Shown one piece after another: positions 51,416-59,812 of a DNA stretch of 64,000 nt. Source of the DNA: Chloroflexota bacterium (lineage in GTDB: Bacteria; Chloroflexota; Anaerolineae; Anaerolineales; Villigracilaceae). The position numbers and the translations under genes are program-made. How positions within the stretch are numbered: the first letter of the stretch is position 1; every line of letters begins with the position of its first letter. The stretch is taken from NCBI GenBank assembly GCA_016234535.1, contig JACRBH010000025.1, forward strand, positions 25,950 to 89,949. The letters run 5' to 3'. Below the pieces are notes generated by a model, which saw nothing but the letters and a program-made list of their open reading frames with translations, was not told where the DNA came from and searched no databases.

Positions 51416-51817
51416 ATGAAGATCGCCATCATTACAGATGATGAAAAAAATATCAGCCAGCATTTTGGGCAGGCAAATTATTACGTAGTTTTGACCATCG
51501 AAAACGGACAGATCGTCCAGCGCGAAATGCGCGAGAAACTCAGTCACAAACATTTTGCCAATGAATTGCACCGGCATTCAAGCGAGTCCGATCAGCGACA
51601 CGGATTTGACCCTGCCTCCCACTCCCGTCACGGACAAATGTCTCAGACCATCAATGACTGCGAGGCCTTGATTTGTCGTGGTATGGGCGCGGGAGCTTAT
51701 GAAAGCATGAAGGAACGCGGCATCTGTCCCATCGTTACAGATATTGAATCGATTGACGATGCTGCGTTGGCATATGCAAGCGGTACTCTTGTTGACCATA
51801 TCGAGAAACTGCACTAG
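51416..51817 (+). CDS. NifX/COG1433-type dinitrogenase iron-molybdenum cofactor biosynthesis domain protein
   Basis: 133 residues from ATG 51416, with AGGAG 6 nt upstream (an ATG at 51398 precedes the ribosome site). The fold is NifX-like: MKIAIITDDEKNISQHFGQANYYVVLTIENGQIV, then NDCEALICRGMGAGAYESMKERGICPIVTD and a final helix. It carries a His-rich middle (HKHFANELHRHSSESDQRHG) that may bind metal. Such proteins bind iron-sulfur or molybdenum-cofactor intermediates. Here it could serve the molybdenum reductase encoded 4 kb downstream. Confidence 0.87.
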   Translation: MKIAIITDDEKNISQHFGQANYYVVLTIENGQIVQREMREKLSHKHFANELHRHSSESDQRHGFDPASHSRHGQMSQTINDCEALICRGMGAGAYESMKERGICPIVTDIESIDDAALAYASGTLVDHIEKLH

Positions 51818-51823
51818 GTTATT

Positions 51824-52489
51824 ATGTTCCAGAATATTTCTGCAGATAGCTTGATCAGGAACGAGAAAGGCAGGCGCCGTGTTTCGAAAAAACAGGATGC
51901 GAGCTTGGCTTCGGAGCGAGTGGGGCAACAATTGCATATCATGCGAAAAGCCCGTCGGTTGTCCATCCGCGCATTGGCTGAACTCAGCGGCTTGAGTGTG
52001 AATACTTTGAGCTTGATCGAAAATGGAAAGACCTCGCCCAGTGTCAGCACTTTACATCAACTCGCGCAAAGTTTGGATGTGCCCATCACCGCGTTTTTTG
52101 AGCATGAACATCCCCAAAAGAAGATTGTCTATCAAAGAGCAGGGGAGAGGCAGCAATTGGTTTTTTCACAGGGACAGATGGAAAAACTAAACGCGGGGAT
52201 GCCAAACATGGGGTCTGAGCCTTTCATCACAAGGCTTGAACCTGATGCCAACAGCGGCAAGACTCCGATTGTGTATGCGGGGCGTGAGTTTATCTACTGC
52301 CTTGAAGGACACATTACCTACACTATCGAAGAAAAAGTTTATCCCCTCGCGCCAGGTGACAGCCTGATCTTTGATGCACATACACCTCATTCGTGGCGTA
52401 ATACTGCTTCCAGGAATTCGAGCGCGTTGCTTGTGTTATGTCCGGAAGATTCTTCCGGTGCCCTTCCAGAACGATATTTCATGCCATAG
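51824..52489 (+). CDS. XRE-family regulator with C-terminal cupin domain, second paralogue
   Basis: 221 residues. The helix-turn-helix (LHIMRKARRLSIRALAELSGLSVNTLSLIENGKTSPSVSTLHQLAQSL) and cupin (YAGREFIYCLEGHITYTIEEKVYPLAPGDSLIFDAHTPHSWRN) mirror the protein at 50454 over their full length. The unique N-terminal 30 residues are basic (RNEKGRRRVSKKQD). It starts 6 nt after the COG1433 gene and is probably co-transcribed with it. Confidence 0.92.
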   Translation: MFQNISADSLIRNEKGRRRVSKKQDASLASERVGQQLHIMRKARRLSIRALAELSGLSVNTLSLIENGKTSPSVSTLHQLAQSLDVPITAFFEHEHPQKKIVYQRAGERQQLVFSQGQMEKLNAGMPNMGSEPFITRLEPDANSGKTPIVYAGREFIYCLEGHITYTIEEKVYPLAPGDSLIFDAHTPHSWRNTASRNSSALLVLCPEDSSGALPERYFMP

Positions 52490-52523
52490 CGCATGATGAT
52501 TTGTAAAACCCGGAGGTGAAAAA

Positions 52524-53063
52524 ATGCTAACCAAAACCAATCGATGGATATTCGCTGTAGCCGCGGCTTTGCTTGTTGTGTTGTTTGGAATATTGAGCCT
52601 GCCTGTTCATGTTTCTGCCGCGCAGGTAACCGATACGACTCCCAACTCCTGCCTTACCTGCCATGAGGATTTGTACTACCTCCACGATACAGGCAAATTG
52701 TATTGTCTCACAGACCACTCTGACCGTTGCGTCAACTGCCACGAAGGGAACGCGGCTTTGATGAATAAAGAGCAATCGCATCAAGGTTTGATCGCTCACC
52801 CGCAGGAGAACAATGGCGAAAAATGCCAGGAATGCCACACCCAGCAAGAAGCCCAGACTCGTCTGGCCACATTTGAATCTGAAGGCGGGTTTGGCGCGGT
52901 CATTAAGGCCGAGTCATATACGCCGCTTGTTGCAGTTGCGGCTGGTTTTCCTGATGTTCCTGAAACCAACTCGTTCGCAGACAAGTTGCCTTGGCTGGCA
53001 GGCGCTCTCGTGCTCTTTGGATTGTGGCTGATCTTGTTCTTTTTCTCACCGCAAAAACCGTAG
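52524..53063 (+). CDS. Membrane-anchored triheme cytochrome c
   Basis: 179 residues. Signal peptide/anchor 1-33, then three heme sites: CLTCH (43-47), CVNCH (69-73) and CQECH (101-105). A C-terminal helix (LPWLAGALVLFGLWLILFFFSP) anchors it on the outer face. Extra His residues could supply distal ligands. It should carry electrons between membrane complexes and periplasmic partners. GGAGGTG precedes the ATG. It is close in design to the second triheme protein at 53667. Confidence 0.9.
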   Translation: MLTKTNRWIFAVAAALLVVLFGILSLPVHVSAAQVTDTTPNSCLTCHEDLYYLHDTGKLYCLTDHSDRCVNCHEGNAALMNKEQSHQGLIAHPQENNGEKCQECHTQQEAQTRLATFESEGGFGAVIKAESYTPLVAVAAGFPDVPETNSFADKLPWLAGALVLFGLWLILFFFSPQKP

Positions 53064-53155
53064 TACAAAATCTGATATACGATTTGCGGTTGTTGGCGAG
53101 AGTAACCAATTTGATGTGTGAAAACCTCGTTTTCGAAGCGTAAAATACAAAATAT

Positions 53156-53193
53156 TTGTTACATTAATCACAATATAAGTGACAGTTTTCACT
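53156..53193. promoter_or_regulatory. Tandem CRP/FNR-type operators before the ArsR gene
   Basis: Two sites: TTGTTACATTAATCACAA (53156-53173) and AGTGACAGTTTTCACT (53178-53193), a perfect 5-bp inverted repeat with a 6-bp spacer (AGTGA-N6-TCACT). The first matches the 51251 site at 14 of 18 positions. They lie in the spacer between the first triheme gene and the ArsR gene. Confidence 0.6.
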
Positions 53194-53266
53194 ACCTGCC
53201 TTGGTACTGCACTACTACAATGAACAAGCTCGTATATGCGCTTATTTGAATAATAAAGAGTGCCAC

Positions 53267-53599
53267 ATGTTATTGCAAACACCAACCCAGGAAGTTTCCC
53301 AACTCGAGGCGAATTTATGTTACGCCTTTGTGGACTCGACGCGTATCCTAATTCTGTATGCGCTTAACGAGCACCCTCACAATGTAACAGAACTTACTCT
53401 CCAACTTGGCGCGCCCCAATCCAAAATTTCACGTCACCTCAAAGTTTTGCGCGACCTGGGACTGGTGCGCACAACACGGCGGGGAGTGACCATTACATAC
53501 GAACTGGCCGATCTCCGTCTTATCGAAGCGCTCGATATTTTGCGCGGTATCTTGCGGGATGGCATCAACCTCAAGGCAAATCTGATCGCGGAACTTTAA
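53267..53599 (+). CDS. ArsR-family transcriptional regulator
   Basis: 110 residues from ATG 53267; an earlier in-frame ATG (53201) lies in the operator region. The winged helix reads FVDSTRILILYALNEHPHNVTELTLQLGAPQSKISRHLKVLRDLGLVRTTRRGVTITYELADLRLIEAL. Only one cysteine (LCYAF) is in the N-terminal helix, so the known two-Cys sulfide or metal sites are not complete. It probably represses the downstream cytochrome-transporter-reductase operon. The signal may be a sulfur species, given the neighbours, but this is inference. Confidence 0.88.
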   Translation: MLLQTPTQEVSQLEANLCYAFVDSTRILILYALNEHPHNVTELTLQLGAPQSKISRHLKVLRDLGLVRTTRRGVTITYELADLRLIEALDILRGILRDGINLKANLIAEL

Positions 53600-53666
53600 T
53601 TGAAATCATGCGGGTTGCGTTTCTCTTTTGAAGCGGAAGCATAACCTGCAATTTTAGGAGAAGAAT

Positions 53667-54491
53667 ATGCAATATAAAAAGACCGCTTTTTATTTTCTCT
53701 TTGTTGGAATAGCAATGGTCATTGCTGCCAGCATTTTTTTGACAACAGCGACGCCGGCCAGCGCGCAATGCGGATCGCAGGCTTCATCCTGCAAGAATTG
53801 TCATGAGGCGCAAGCCGAAATGCCTGTGAATGCGGATGGAACAGGCTGGCACCAATCCCATGCGTTTGGTGATTTTTGCTATATCTGCCATGCTGGTAAT
53901 AATCAGGCGACCGATAAAGCCGCCGCACACGCAGGGATGGTTGCTCCTCTTTCAGATGTACAGGCTTCCTGTCAGCAGTGCCATGTGGCGGATCTGGATG
54001 CGCGCGCGCAGGTCTACGCCACCACTTTGGGCGTGGAAATCGGCTCGGGTTCTTTGGCGCCAACTTCGGGCGGAGAGTCTGAAGCGGCTCCTGTTGTCGC
54101 AGTATCTGCTCCGGTTATGGCATCAGGTCAAAGCTGTAACGAAATCGTTGTTGACGATCCGAACGCAGTCAACTATGCACAGAATTATGATGAGATCGTT
54201 TTGGGAAAGAGCCCCATCAATTGGGGTAATTCGATTTTGATGGGGTTGATCGGTTTGATGGTTGTGGGCGGCGGTGGATTTGTCATCACACGCGAGAAGC
54301 TGGTCAATATTTCATTTGGCGATACTCGTAAAGCTGACGGTGAATATCCTGCCGATGTGGTTGAGATGCTGCCGAAGATCGCAGGACTCAAAACAGATGC
54401 GCGCAAGTCTTTGAATCATGTTTTGGAAAATAAAAAAGCGGACAAGGTATTGGATCTGATGGACGCTGTTATCAAAAAGGATGAGGAGTAA
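53667..54491 (+). CDS. Triheme cytochrome c with transmembrane helix and cytoplasmic tail
   Basis: 274 residues. Signal peptide to about residue 33 (ATPASAQ), then heme sites CKNCH (42-46), CYICH (71-75) and CQQCH (102-106). A Ser/Ala-rich linker is followed by one helix (ILMGLIGLMVVGGGGFVITRE, about 190-212) and a 60-residue charged cytoplasmic end. TTAGGAG precedes the ATG. It lies 3 nt before the first YeeE half and is probably the periplasmic electron carrier of the operon. Confidence 0.9.
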   Translation: MQYKKTAFYFLFVGIAMVIAASIFLTTATPASAQCGSQASSCKNCHEAQAEMPVNADGTGWHQSHAFGDFCYICHAGNNQATDKAAAHAGMVAPLSDVQASCQQCHVADLDARAQVYATTLGVEIGSGSLAPTSGGESEAAPVVAVSAPVMASGQSCNEIVVDDPNAVNYAQNYDEIVLGKSPINWGNSILMGLIGLMVVGGGGFVITREKLVNISFGDTRKADGEYPADVVEMLPKIAGLKTDARKSLNHVLENKKADKVLDLMDAVIKKDEE

Positions 54492-54494
54492 ATT

Positions 54495-55040
54495 ATGAAA
54501 TTCATTCTAAATTACATCCGCAAGGAAGTATGGTCACCGTACGTGGCGGGTGTTCTGCTTGGATTGGTGGGTATTGCGGCGGTGTGGATTAGCAATAGCC
54601 TGCTAGGCGCTTCCGGCGCGTTTGAAAATTTGGCAGGGTTGATCGGGAAAGCCGCCGCGCCGACACTATTCGACAACATGTACTTTAACTTCATCATGCC
54701 GCCGGGAATTACCGTGAGCGTTATTCTGCTTGTGGGGGTGTTCTTTGGCGGGATGGTTGGCGCGGCAACCAGTGGAACACTTAAGTGGGGTAAGAAAGGT
54801 TCTGCTAATTCTGATGAACAATGGAAGCGTATCTTTGGCGCGCAGACATGGAAGCGCTGGCTCTTGGCCTTCATTGGCGCGATCATTTTGGAATATGCGG
54901 CAGGTATCGCTGGCGGCTGCACCAGCGGACTGGCAATCTCGGGCGGCATGTTGTTAGCTCCAGCCGCCTTCCTGTTCATCGCCGGGATGTTCGCATCCGG
55001 TATTGTTACTGCGTTGATTATTTATCGCAAGAACTATTAG
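54495..55040 (+). CDS. YeeE/YedE-family transporter, N-terminal half
   Basis: 181 residues with about five transmembrane helices, half of the usual 350-residue YeeE/TsuA thiosulfate channel. The substrate-motif loop is GIAGGCTSGLAISG with Cys142. In TsuA a cysteine in each half lines the pore and contacts thiosulfate; this is the first of them. The second half is encoded separately at 55050 (9 nt downstream) and has the equivalent residue as UGA. Transport of a sulfur oxyanion or of a selenium compound is expected; the split form implies a heterodimer. Confidence 0.9.
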   Translation: MKFILNYIRKEVWSPYVAGVLLGLVGIAAVWISNSLLGASGAFENLAGLIGKAAAPTLFDNMYFNFIMPPGITVSVILLVGVFFGGMVGAATSGTLKWGKKGSANSDEQWKRIFGAQTWKRWLLAFIGAIILEYAAGIAGGCTSGLAISGGMLLAPAAFLFIAGMFASGIVTALIIYRKNY

Positions 55041-55049
55041 GAGACTGAT

Positions 55050-55598
55050 ATGACAAACTATATCGTCGCTCTTGTTCTTGGCGGGTTCTTCGGCTTTTCG
55101 TTGAATAAAGCCGGGCTGACCAAGTACAACAAGATCGTAAATGTGTTTCGCTTTACAGACATGGCCGTGCTTCAATTCATGATGACCGCTCTCGTGGTTG
55201 CCATGAGTGGACTTTTTGCCCTGCGCGGTTTGGGATTGATCACCTTCCCTGCCATTCCTGCAACCTATGTTGCTGGGAACGTTATCGGCGGTCTGATATT
55301 CGGTGTGGGCATGGCGCTCACAGGTTTCTGACCGGGTACTTGCGCTGCCGGTGGCGGCGAAGGCAAATTAGATTATATAGTTCCCGGTTTATTGGGTTTC
55401 TTAACTGGCGCAGTTATTTACGGCCTGACCTATCAACAAGTCTTTCCAGCGATTTCTGCAATTGCAAATTATGGCGGCACAACCATGCCTGACTTATGGA
55501 ATTTGAGTCCATTCCTAACCATTCTGGTCTTTGCGTTGATGTCGCTTCTGCTCTTCTATCTGATCGACCGCGTTGGGTGGCAGCGGAAAGAGAAATAG
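55050..55598 (+). CDS. YeeE/YedE-family transporter, C-terminal half, probable selenoprotein
   Basis: 182 residues if the UGA at 55329-55331 is read through as selenocysteine (U94). Before it come MTNYIVALVLGGFFGFSLNK and VIGGLIFGVGMALTGF. After it, in the same frame, come PGTCAAGGGEGKLDYIVPG and more membrane helices to the TAG at 55598. Family members have Cys at this point (GF/Y-C-P-G-T), in the second substrate-binding loop of the pore. Homology is continuous across the UGA, and a SECIS-like hairpin follows it. A Cys98 lies four residues on. If UGA were a stop, the protein would lose half its helices. Confidence 0.8.
55329..55359 (+). promoter_or_regulatory. In-frame UGA and putative bacterial SECIS hairpin
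   Basis: UGA at 55329-55331. A 7-bp stem CGCUGCC (55343-55349) / GGCGGCG (55353-55359) with one U-G pair encloses a GGU triloop starting with G. The loop begins 18 nt after the UGA, within the 16-37 nt window given for bacterial SECIS elements. Confidence 0.7.
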
Positions 55599-55615
55599 GA
55601 ACTTCGGAGAACTTC

Positions 55616-57799
55616 ATGACAAAAACGATCTCAAGAAGAGATTTTCTAAAGTTAGGCGCGGCATCTGTTGGAGCGCTGGCTGTCGGCCAAATGCTTCCGC
55701 CGATGGTGGCCAAAGCCGCCAAAGAAAACGGAGTATTAAATGCCGCTGGCGATGGCGTCATTTCTACGATGTGTGAAATGTGCGTATGGCGCTGCGGTGT
55801 GCTGGCAAAGATTAAGGAAGGGCGCGTCGTAAAATTGGATGGCAACCCTGAGCATCCACACTCACGCGGGAATCTTTGTCCGCGCGGGCAATCTGGATTA
55901 ATGAACACGTACGACCCCGACCGTGTGCTGACTCCGCTCATTCGAGTTGGTCAGCGCGGTGAGGGAAAATTCCGCGAAGCCACATGGGAAGAAGCGCTCG
56001 ATCTAGTCGCCAGCAAAATGACTGAGATCAAAAACACATACGGCGCAGAAGCGATGGTCTTTTCATCCACGCATAATTTAAGTCAGCCGTTGTTTGAGAA
56101 TCTGCTGTATGCATTCGGCTCGCCGAACTATGGCACGCAGCGCTCATTATGTTTCAACGCCATGATCGTCGCCAACTTGATGACCTATGGCATGGAAGAA
56201 CCCGCCCGCATCTATGACGACAAACTTAAATATATTTTATTGACCGGACGCAACCTGCTCGAGGCAATCTCAACCTCGGAAACATCTGATTTGAGTCATG
56301 CAATCGACCGCGGTGCGAAAGTGGTTTACCTTGACCCGCGCTACACCAAAACCGCATCCAAAGCGACCGAGTGGCTGCCCATCAAACCCGGAAATGATCT
56401 AGCCTTTCATTTGGCTTTGCTAAACATAATTATCAGCGAGAAATTGTATAACCGCCCCTTTGTCGAAAAGAACACAGTTGGCTTTGACGAACTGAAGAAA
56501 GAAGTCAGCCGCTACACGCCCGAATGGGCTGCCCCGCTGACAGGAATCCCTGCTGAAACAATAACGCGCATCGCGCATGAATTCGCCGATGCCGCGCCTC
56601 ATACTCTGGCTCACAACGGCTGGCGTACCTCCAACTTTGTCAATTCATTCCACACCCAACGCGCCATTTCGATTTTGAATGCGCTGATGGGCAACTGGGA
56701 TGTGACGATGACCGAAGCGGCCGGCGAAGAAAGCGGCACATTGGGTGCCCCGCCACAACCTGCTTATCCGCGTGTCTCTGCTTTACGTCTCGATGGCGTG
56801 CCGTGGAAATATCCCGTTGTGCCTTTCAAGATCGGTGTATTTCAGGAACTGCGCGACAACATCGTCAGCGGCGACCCATATCCGGCGCATGGCTGGTTCA
56901 TCTCGCGTCAGAATCCGATCATGTCGCTGCCTGACCGCGGCAAGACAATCGAAGCCTTCGGAAAGTTGGATTTCATCGTCACAGTCGATATCGTATTGAA
57001 CGATACCGCCTGGTTCTCGGATGTTGTTTTGCCCGAAGCATCCTATCTCGAACGCTATGATCCCTTGCTTCCAGTGGGCGATAAAGTCTTCCTGCGCCAG
57101 CCTGTGATCGAACCGCAAGGTGAAGCCAAATCAGCCCTGTGGATTTACAAGCAATTGGGCGAACGCCTTGGGCTTGGCGATTTCTTCCAATATGAAGATG
57201 AAGAAGATTATCTGCGCCAGCAGCTTGCTCCGCTTGGAGTCAGCTTGGAAGAAGTCAAAATCAAAGGCTATGCCGAAGCCCCGGAAACACCACATGCAGC
57301 CGAATCCGCGGAGAAGAGTTGGAACACTCCCAGCGGAAAGATCGAGTTGTATTCCGATACGCTTGCCAAGGTTGGATTTCCCGGTGTGCCCACATGGGAA
57401 GAACCGCCACAGCCTGCTGAAGGTGAGTTCTATTTGCTGACTGGTAAGGTCGCAACCTCCACCCAGTTTGGGACCCAGAATAACCAACTTCTTCACAAAT
57501 ATTCAGATGACCCGCGTTTGTGGATCAATGCCAAAACTGCCGCGAGTCTCGGACTTGTGGATGAAGATTGGGTTGAAGTCAAAAGTTCTGTCGGTCAGAT
57601 CCATACCCCTTTATTGGTCACACAGGCCATTCGACCTGACTGCCTGTACATGACTCCGGGGTACGGTCATATCTCGAAAGGTTTGAAAACAGCCTTCGGC
57701 GTTGGCGCGAGCGATTCGACTGTCCATGTTACTTTCACTGATCCCATCAGCGGCGGACAGGCCCTCAGTCAGACTTTCGTCACGATCAAAAAGGCTTAG
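55616..57799 (+). CDS. Molybdopterin oxidoreductase catalytic subunit, PsrA/PhsA type (thiosulfate, polysulfide or tetrathionate reductase)
   Basis: 727 residues from ATG 55616. A Tat signal (SRRDFLKLG) targets it to the periplasm. A 4Fe-4S site is formed by C53, C56, C60 and C88 (CEMCVWRC ... NLCPRG). The molybdenum ligand is cysteine C179 (GTQRSLCFN), as in polysulfide, thiosulfate and tetrathionate reductases and unlike Ser- or Asp-ligated DMSO and nitrate enzymes. A C-terminal molydopterin-binding domain ends PDCLYMTPGYGH. The next two genes encode its ferredoxin-like and membrane subunits. The true acceptor cannot be decided from sequence. Confidence 0.92.
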   Translation: MTKTISRRDFLKLGAASVGALAVGQMLPPMVAKAAKENGVLNAAGDGVISTMCEMCVWRCGVLAKIKEGRVVKLDGNPEHPHSRGNLCPRGQSGLMNTYDPDRVLTPLIRVGQRGEGKFREATWEEALDLVASKMTEIKNTYGAEAMVFSSTHNLSQPLFENLLYAFGSPNYGTQRSLCFNAMIVANLMTYGMEEPARIYDDKLKYILLTGRNLLEAISTSETSDLSHAIDRGAKVVYLDPRYTKTASKATEWLPIKPGNDLAFHLALLNIIISEKLYNRPFVEKNTVGFDELKKEVSRYTPEWAAPLTGIPAETITRIAHEFADAAPHTLAHNGWRTSNFVNSFHTQRAISILNALMGNWDVTMTEAAGEESGTLGAPPQPAYPRVSALRLDGVPWKYPVVPFKIGVFQELRDNIVSGDPYPAHGWFISRQNPIMSLPDRGKTIEAFGKLDFIVTVDIVLNDTAWFSDVVLPEASYLERYDPLLPVGDKVFLRQPVIEPQGEAKSALWIYKQLGERLGLGDFFQYEDEEDYLRQQLAPLGVSLEEVKIKGYAEAPETPHAAESAEKSWNTPSGKIELYSDTLAKVGFPGVPTWEEPPQPAEGEFYLLTGKVATSTQFGTQNNQLLHKYSDDPRLWINAKTAASLGLVDEDWVEVKSSVGQIHTPLLVTQAIRPDCLYMTPGYGHISKGLKTAFGVGASDSTVHVTFTDPISGGQALSQTFVTIKKA

Positions 57800-57809
57800 A
57801 GGTACTCCC

Positions 57810-58583
57810 ATGACAGTAATCAAACATCACGCTTATCTCTTCGATGCCACACGCTGTATTGACTGCCGTGCCTGCATGGTGGCTTGCAGTGTCGAAAACA
57901 ACATCGATATGGACAAGACCCGCATCTGGGTGGCAGGCCTTGGCGTCACGGGCGAATATCCCGAATTGCAGCGCGGCACGATGGTTTATCACTGTATGCA
58001 CTGCGACCATCCCGATTGCATGTCGGCTTGTCCGGTTGGCGCATACACAAAAGCAGAAGACGGCCCCGTTACTTACAACCCTGACTTGTGTATCGGCTGC
58101 CGTTATTGCATGAATGCCTGTCCATTTGGCGTGCCGCACTTTGACTATGACAAAGGCATTATCGAGGGCGCGTTTATCGACAAGTGTACTTTCTGCCCGC
58201 AGCGCATCTACAATGGACAGGAACCTGCCTGCGTGGAAACTTGCCCAACGGATGCGCTTGAATATGGTGATCGCGAAGAACTCATCGCGAAAGCCCATGC
58301 TCGTATCGCTGAGCATCCCACCCGTTATATTGACCACGTCTATGGCGAGTTTGAAAACGGCGGCACATCCTATCTCATCCTCTCGCATGTCCCATTCAGT
58401 GAATTGGGATTACCCAATCTGCCCGAAACACCTGTTAATGAAGTCAGCGAAAAAGTTATGGAAATGACCATCCCGTTTGCCCTTGGCTGGGGAGCAGTGC
58501 TGACCGCAGTCACAACAGGTGTGGCGCTTTATGACAATAAGAAAAAAGCCGCGTCGAAAGAAAAAGCGGAGACAACCAAATGA
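57810..58583 (+). CDS. Four-cluster ferredoxin subunit (PsrB type)
   Basis: 257 residues from ATG 57810. Four cysteine clusters are visible: CIDCRACMVAC, CMHCDHPDCMSAC, CIGCRYCMNAC and CTFC...CVETC, the pattern of PsrB/DmsB/HybA. A hydrophobic C-terminal segment (IPFALGWGAVLTAVTTGVALY) anchors it to the membrane. It passes electrons from the membrane subunit to the molybdenum subunit. Its stop overlaps the next start (ATGA). Confidence 0.94.
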   Translation: MTVIKHHAYLFDATRCIDCRACMVACSVENNIDMDKTRIWVAGLGVTGEYPELQRGTMVYHCMHCDHPDCMSACPVGAYTKAEDGPVTYNPDLCIGCRYCMNACPFGVPHFDYDKGIIEGAFIDKCTFCPQRIYNGQEPACVETCPTDALEYGDREELIAKAHARIAEHPTRYIDHVYGEFENGGTSYLILSHVPFSELGLPNLPETPVNEVSEKVMEMTIPFALGWGAVLTAVTTGVALYDNKKKAASKEKAETTK

Positions 58584-59812
58584 AACTTAATCTCACTGTT
58601 CAACCCCGCTTCCGCTTGAACTTTAGCCCGTTGGTTTGGGTCTTGCTCACTCTCATGGGGATAGCCTTCGTGGTTGCCATGATGCGCTATGCCTTTGGTA
58701 TCGGCGTCATCAGCGACTTAAGCTATTCCTATCCCTGGGGCTTCTGGATCAGCTTTGACCTGTTCACGGGCGTTGCCATTAGCAGCGGCGGCTTCCTCAT
58801 GGCAGGCACGGTTTATATTCTGCGCATCAAAGAATTTGAACCCCTGCTGCGCCCTTCTGTGTTAACTGCCTTCCTTGGCTATATCATGGTCGCCATTGCG
58901 CTGCTTGTTGACCTCGGTCAGCCTCTGCGCATCTGGTACATGATGATCCATTGGAATCACACTTCGGTGCTGCTTGAAATCGGCATCTGTGTGATGTCAT
59001 ATCTCACTGTGCTTGCCATTGAGTTTGCGCCTGTGGTTTTGGAGCGCTTCCCCAAAGTACACAAAGTTGCACATCTCATCCATAAGTTCATCATGCCGTT
59101 TGTGATCTTCGGCGTGGTGCTTTCTACTTTACATCAATCATCCCTTGGCTCGCTCCTGCTCATCCAACCCAGTAAGCTTCATCCACTCTGGTGGACTCCC
59201 ATCCTGCCGATCATGTTTTTTGCCTCCGCCATTTCCATTGGCCTCGCGATGATCATCCTTGAGTCCTCGCTCAGTTCACGTTACTTCCAGCGCGGACTTG
59301 AAACTCATCTGCTTGCAAAACTTGCCAAAGCGATTCCAGTTGCGCTTGTGATCTATGGTCTCCTTAAGTTCGGTGAATTGGCGGTCGCGGGCGACTTCGG
59401 TTACCTCTTCACCAGCGGAACCATGAGCATCCTTTTCTGGGCTGAAATTCTCATCGGTGTTATCACGCCAATCATCTGGCTTTCCATTAAGAAGAATCGT
59501 GAAAGCGCAAACGGTCTGCTGACAGGTGCGATCATCGTTCTCGGCGGCATGATCCTCAACCGCTTCAATGTGAGTTGGTTTGCGGTCAAGCATCCTGATC
59601 CGCTGTTCTACATGCCGACCTTCATGAGCAACGTCAAATACTTCCCGACTCTGCCCGAAGTTGCAGTTTCTCTTGGAATATTTGCCGCAGGCATTCTCGC
59701 CTTTGGACTTGCGGCAAAATATTTGCCCGTATTCGAAGCAGAACATGAAGCCGAAGAGGTTCATCAATCTTTGCATGGACTTCAACCCATAAGGGCTTCC
59801 GCGGACGATTAA
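58580..59812 (+). CDS. NrfD/PsrC-type quinol-oxidising membrane subunit (HybB-like)
   Basis: 410 residues with about ten transmembrane helices. Conserved patches are YPWGFWISFDLFTGVAISSGGFLMAGTVYI, DLGQPLRIWYMMIHWNHTSVLLEIGICVMSYL and TLHQSSLGSLLLI, typical of the HybB branch of the NrfD family. It anchors the PsrAB-type subunits and takes electrons from menaquinol (or gives them to quinone in the reverse direction). It overlaps the ferredoxin gene by 4 nt. Confidence 0.93.
   Translation: MKLNLTVQPRFRLNFSPLVWVLLTLMGIAFVVAMMRYAFGIGVISDLSYSYPWGFWISFDLFTGVAISSGGFLMAGTVYILRIKEFEPLLRPSVLTAFLGYIMVAIALLVDLGQPLRIWYMMIHWNHTSVLLEIGICVMSYLTVLAIEFAPVVLERFPKVHKVAHLIHKFIMPFVIFGVVLSTLHQSSLGSLLLIQPSKLHPLWWTPILPIMFFASAISIGLAMIILESSLSSRYFQRGLETHLLAKLAKAIPVALVIYGLLKFGELAVAGDFGYLFTSGTMSILFWAEILIGVITPIIWLSIKKNRESANGLLTGAIIVLGGMILNRFNVSWFAVKHPDPLFYMPTFMSNVKYFPTLPEVAVSLGIFAAGILAFGLAAKYLPVFEAEHEAEEVHQSLHGLQPIRASADD

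Noticed and set aside
55050..55331. The second YeeE half as a 93-residue protein ending at the UGA
   Set aside because: The conserved motif and later helices continue in the same frame without interruption after the UGA, so a normal stop is less likely than recoding; a single-base error from TGC/TGT remains possible.
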